A stretch of 31,255 nucleotides of DNA from the IMG/VR virus record IMGVR_UViG_3300030329_001764, positions 1-31,255 of that record; one strand, written 5' to 3'. This DNA is from a virus. Under the pieces are notes generated by a model that was not told the DNA's origin, ran no database searches, and saw only the letters and a list, made by a program, of their open reading frames with translations. The position numbers and the translations under genes were made by a program. Below are positions 29,894-31,255 of the stretch, piece after piece. Position 1 is the first letter of the stretch. Every line of letters begins with the position of its first letter.

Positions 29894-30771
29894 TGGCAGT
29901 ACAAACAGTTGAACAAAAGACAGTCTTACCAGATTATCAAAGAGATTTTTTAGAAAAACTTTTAACAGATGTTCGAGCAACTGCCGAACAACCAGTTCAG
30001 TTTCCAGAATTACAAATAGCAGAAAGAACACCTTTACAACAACAAGCAGTTAATAGAGCTATTGCTGGTTTAGGTGGTTTTGAAAATTTATTACAAGCAG
30101 GTGCTGATACTGTGGGTGCAGGTATTACTGCCTTACAACCTGGTGGTGCAGATAGATTTCAAAATCAATTTATACAAGATGTAATTGATCAAAATCTTGC
30201 TGATATTACAAGACAAGGTGATATTGCAAGGCAACAAATTGGTAGTAGAGCGGTGCAACAAGGAGCTTTTGGTGGCTCAAGACAAGCAGTAGCTGAACAA
30301 GAATTACAAAGAAATTTAGCAGATACATTTGCAAGACAATCTGCAGGACTCAGAGCACAAGCTTTTGAGTCAGCGCAAGATAGAGCACAAAAAGCCTCTG
30401 AATTATTTACCAAAGCTGGTATTGCAACTGCAGGACTGGGTGAGGCGCAACAAGCCGCTCAATTGAGAGATATAAATTTATTATCTGGATTAGGTGGACA
30501 AGAACAAGCACAACAACAAGCTGAACTAGATGCATTACGAGCTACATCAACCCAAGCTCAATTTGAACCTTATCAAAGATTGTCTTTTATGTCAGATATA
30601 TTCAGAGGTGTGCCATCTACACAAACTCAATTAACTACTACCACGACCCCCGATCCAAGTAGAATATCTCAAGTTGGTGGATTATTAGGTGGTGTAGCCA
30701 GTCTTGCAGGAGCTTTCGGTGGTGGAGGCGGTGGCCTTGGTGGATTACTAGGTGGGTTATTCGGCAAATGA
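29893..30771 (+). CDS. Ejection-type virion protein (292 aa)
   Basis: A Gln/Ala-rich, long-helix protein (residues 60-215) with RQQIGSRAVQQGAFGGSRQA (113-132), a Thr/Pro-rich linker, then a small, highly hydrophobic Gly/Leu tail (GGLLGGVASLAGAFGGGGGG...). The combination fits podovirus internal or ejection proteins that insert into the host membrane. The exact function is inferred from its shape and place near the end of the tail block. Confidence 0.7.
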   Translation: MAVQTVEQKTVLPDYQRDFLEKLLTDVRATAEQPVQFPELQIAERTPLQQQAVNRAIAGLGGFENLLQAGADTVGAGITALQPGGADRFQNQFIQDVIDQNLADITRQGDIARQQIGSRAVQQGAFGGSRQAVAEQELQRNLADTFARQSAGLRAQAFESAQDRAQKASELFTKAGIATAGLGEAQQAAQLRDINLLSGLGGQEQAQQQAELDALRATSTQAQFEPYQRLSFMSDIFRGVPSTQTQLTTTTTPDPSRISQVGGLLGGVASLAGAFGGGGGGLGGLLGGLFGK

Positions 30772-31255
30772 GTGTTATGAATCGTAAAATGTTTAATCGC
30801 AATGCCCGTAACAAATTAAGTGCTATGGGTGGTATAGCTAGTTTTCAGAATGGTGGTCCTACTAGAAATCCAAATTTATATAGTAGAAGATTTTTTATAA
30901 ATCCAAAAGACACTGCTGCTGATATAAAAGATTCAAATATGAATTATTTACAAAAAATAGCATCTCAAGCAAAAAATCAAGGCATTGGATCTTTAAGTGC
31001 AATAGATCAAATTAATTTAAACATGGCAATGGGACAGTTTCAAGGTAGTAAAATGTTACCTGGATTAAAAAGAAATTTAAGAGATAGTGCAGCTTTACCA
31101 TTTATAGAAGCGGGAACTCAAGCATTTGGTGCTTTCGGTCCAGGCACTTTAGGTGGAATAACAAGTGTTTTATTTGGAGGCGATCCAAAAGATAAAGGTT
31201 CTTTTAGTGGTCGATTAGCATCAGCAAGACCAACAGAAGAATTTTTAACCACTAT
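30768..31255 (+). CDS. Partial virion/ejection protein, runs off the right edge
   Basis: ATG 30768 overlaps the previous stop (ATGA). The frame is open to the window end (162 codons plus two bases). It begins MSVMNRKMFNRNARNKLSAM and GGIASFQNGGPTRNP, a start I know from large ejection-type proteins of marine phages. The helical, Asn/Gln-rich middle and a small GFG-type stretch fit. The C-terminus and total size are not visible. Confidence 0.75.
   Translation, partial: MSVMNRKMFNRNARNKLSAMGGIASFQNGGPTRNPNLYSRRFFINPKDTAADIKDSNMNYLQKIASQAKNQGIGSLSAIDQINLNMAMGQFQGSKMLPGLKRNLRDSAALPFIEAGTQAFGAFGPGTLGGITSVLFGGDPKDKGSFSGRLASARPTEEFLTT

Noticed and set aside
1-31255. CRISPR arrays, tRNA genes, IS elements, integrase and attachment sites
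   Set aside because: None seen: repeats at the left end are too short and closely spaced for CRISPR, and no tRNA-like cloverleaf or transposase or integrase motif was recognised.

Overview
The window reads as the structural half of a lytic, podovirus-like marine phage genome. Every convincing gene is on the + strand. The DNA is visibly AT-rich, and most neighbouring genes overlap by one or four bases (TAATG or ATGA junctions). Gene content and order resemble uncultured marine phages of alphaproteobacteria (SAR11/SAR116-type hosts). The support for that host guess is the GTA-type 3-TM holin, the Mu gpT-like capsid protein, the conserved small basic proteins, and the absence of tail-tube, sheath or tape-measure genes. 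No replication, polymerase, integrase, tRNA or CRISPR feature is visible, so this is one arm of a larger genome. The last gene runs off the right edge.

Left end (1-2600): small, unrecognised AT-rich genes in two short cassettes. They are separated by intrinsic terminators and G-rich (TCGGG)n repeats that stand out from the AT-rich background. One 13-bp motif occurs just before two of the terminators, and one 14-bp G-rich repeat recurs in inverted orientation at the far side of the second cassette.

Packaging block (2601-8750): an HlyC-like lysine acyltransferase, an unknown 494-aa protein, terminase large subunit, two small proteins and the portal.

Membrane/lysis and small basic proteins (8754-12425): a one-TM protein, an EF-hand membrane protein, a GTA-type holin, and a stack of overlapping tiny lysine-rich genes.

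Capsid (12400-17137): GroES-like co-chaperonin, scaffold-like coiled-coil protein, a conserved capsid-region protein, a candidate decoration protein and the major capsid protein, followed by a strong terminator and two more virion-type proteins.

Second block of tiny Lys/Arg-rich proteins (17146-18709). Then adaptors and tail (18713-31255): two connector/adaptor proteins, a DUF115-like protein, repeat proteins, an S74-chaperone tail fibre, a glycine-rich adhesin-like protein, three 2OG-Fe(II) oxygenase-type genes, a P22 gp10-like tail protein and ejection-type proteins.

The most unusual signal is three exact copies of the chromosomal partition site parS (TGTTTCACGTGAAACA), at 6204, 12867 and 13323. 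All lie inside coding sequence in the same reading phase (Asn-Val-Ser-Arg-Glu-Thr), with no ParA or ParB gene in the window. This suggests that the phage genome recruits host ParB, or a ParB encoded elsewhere on the genome.
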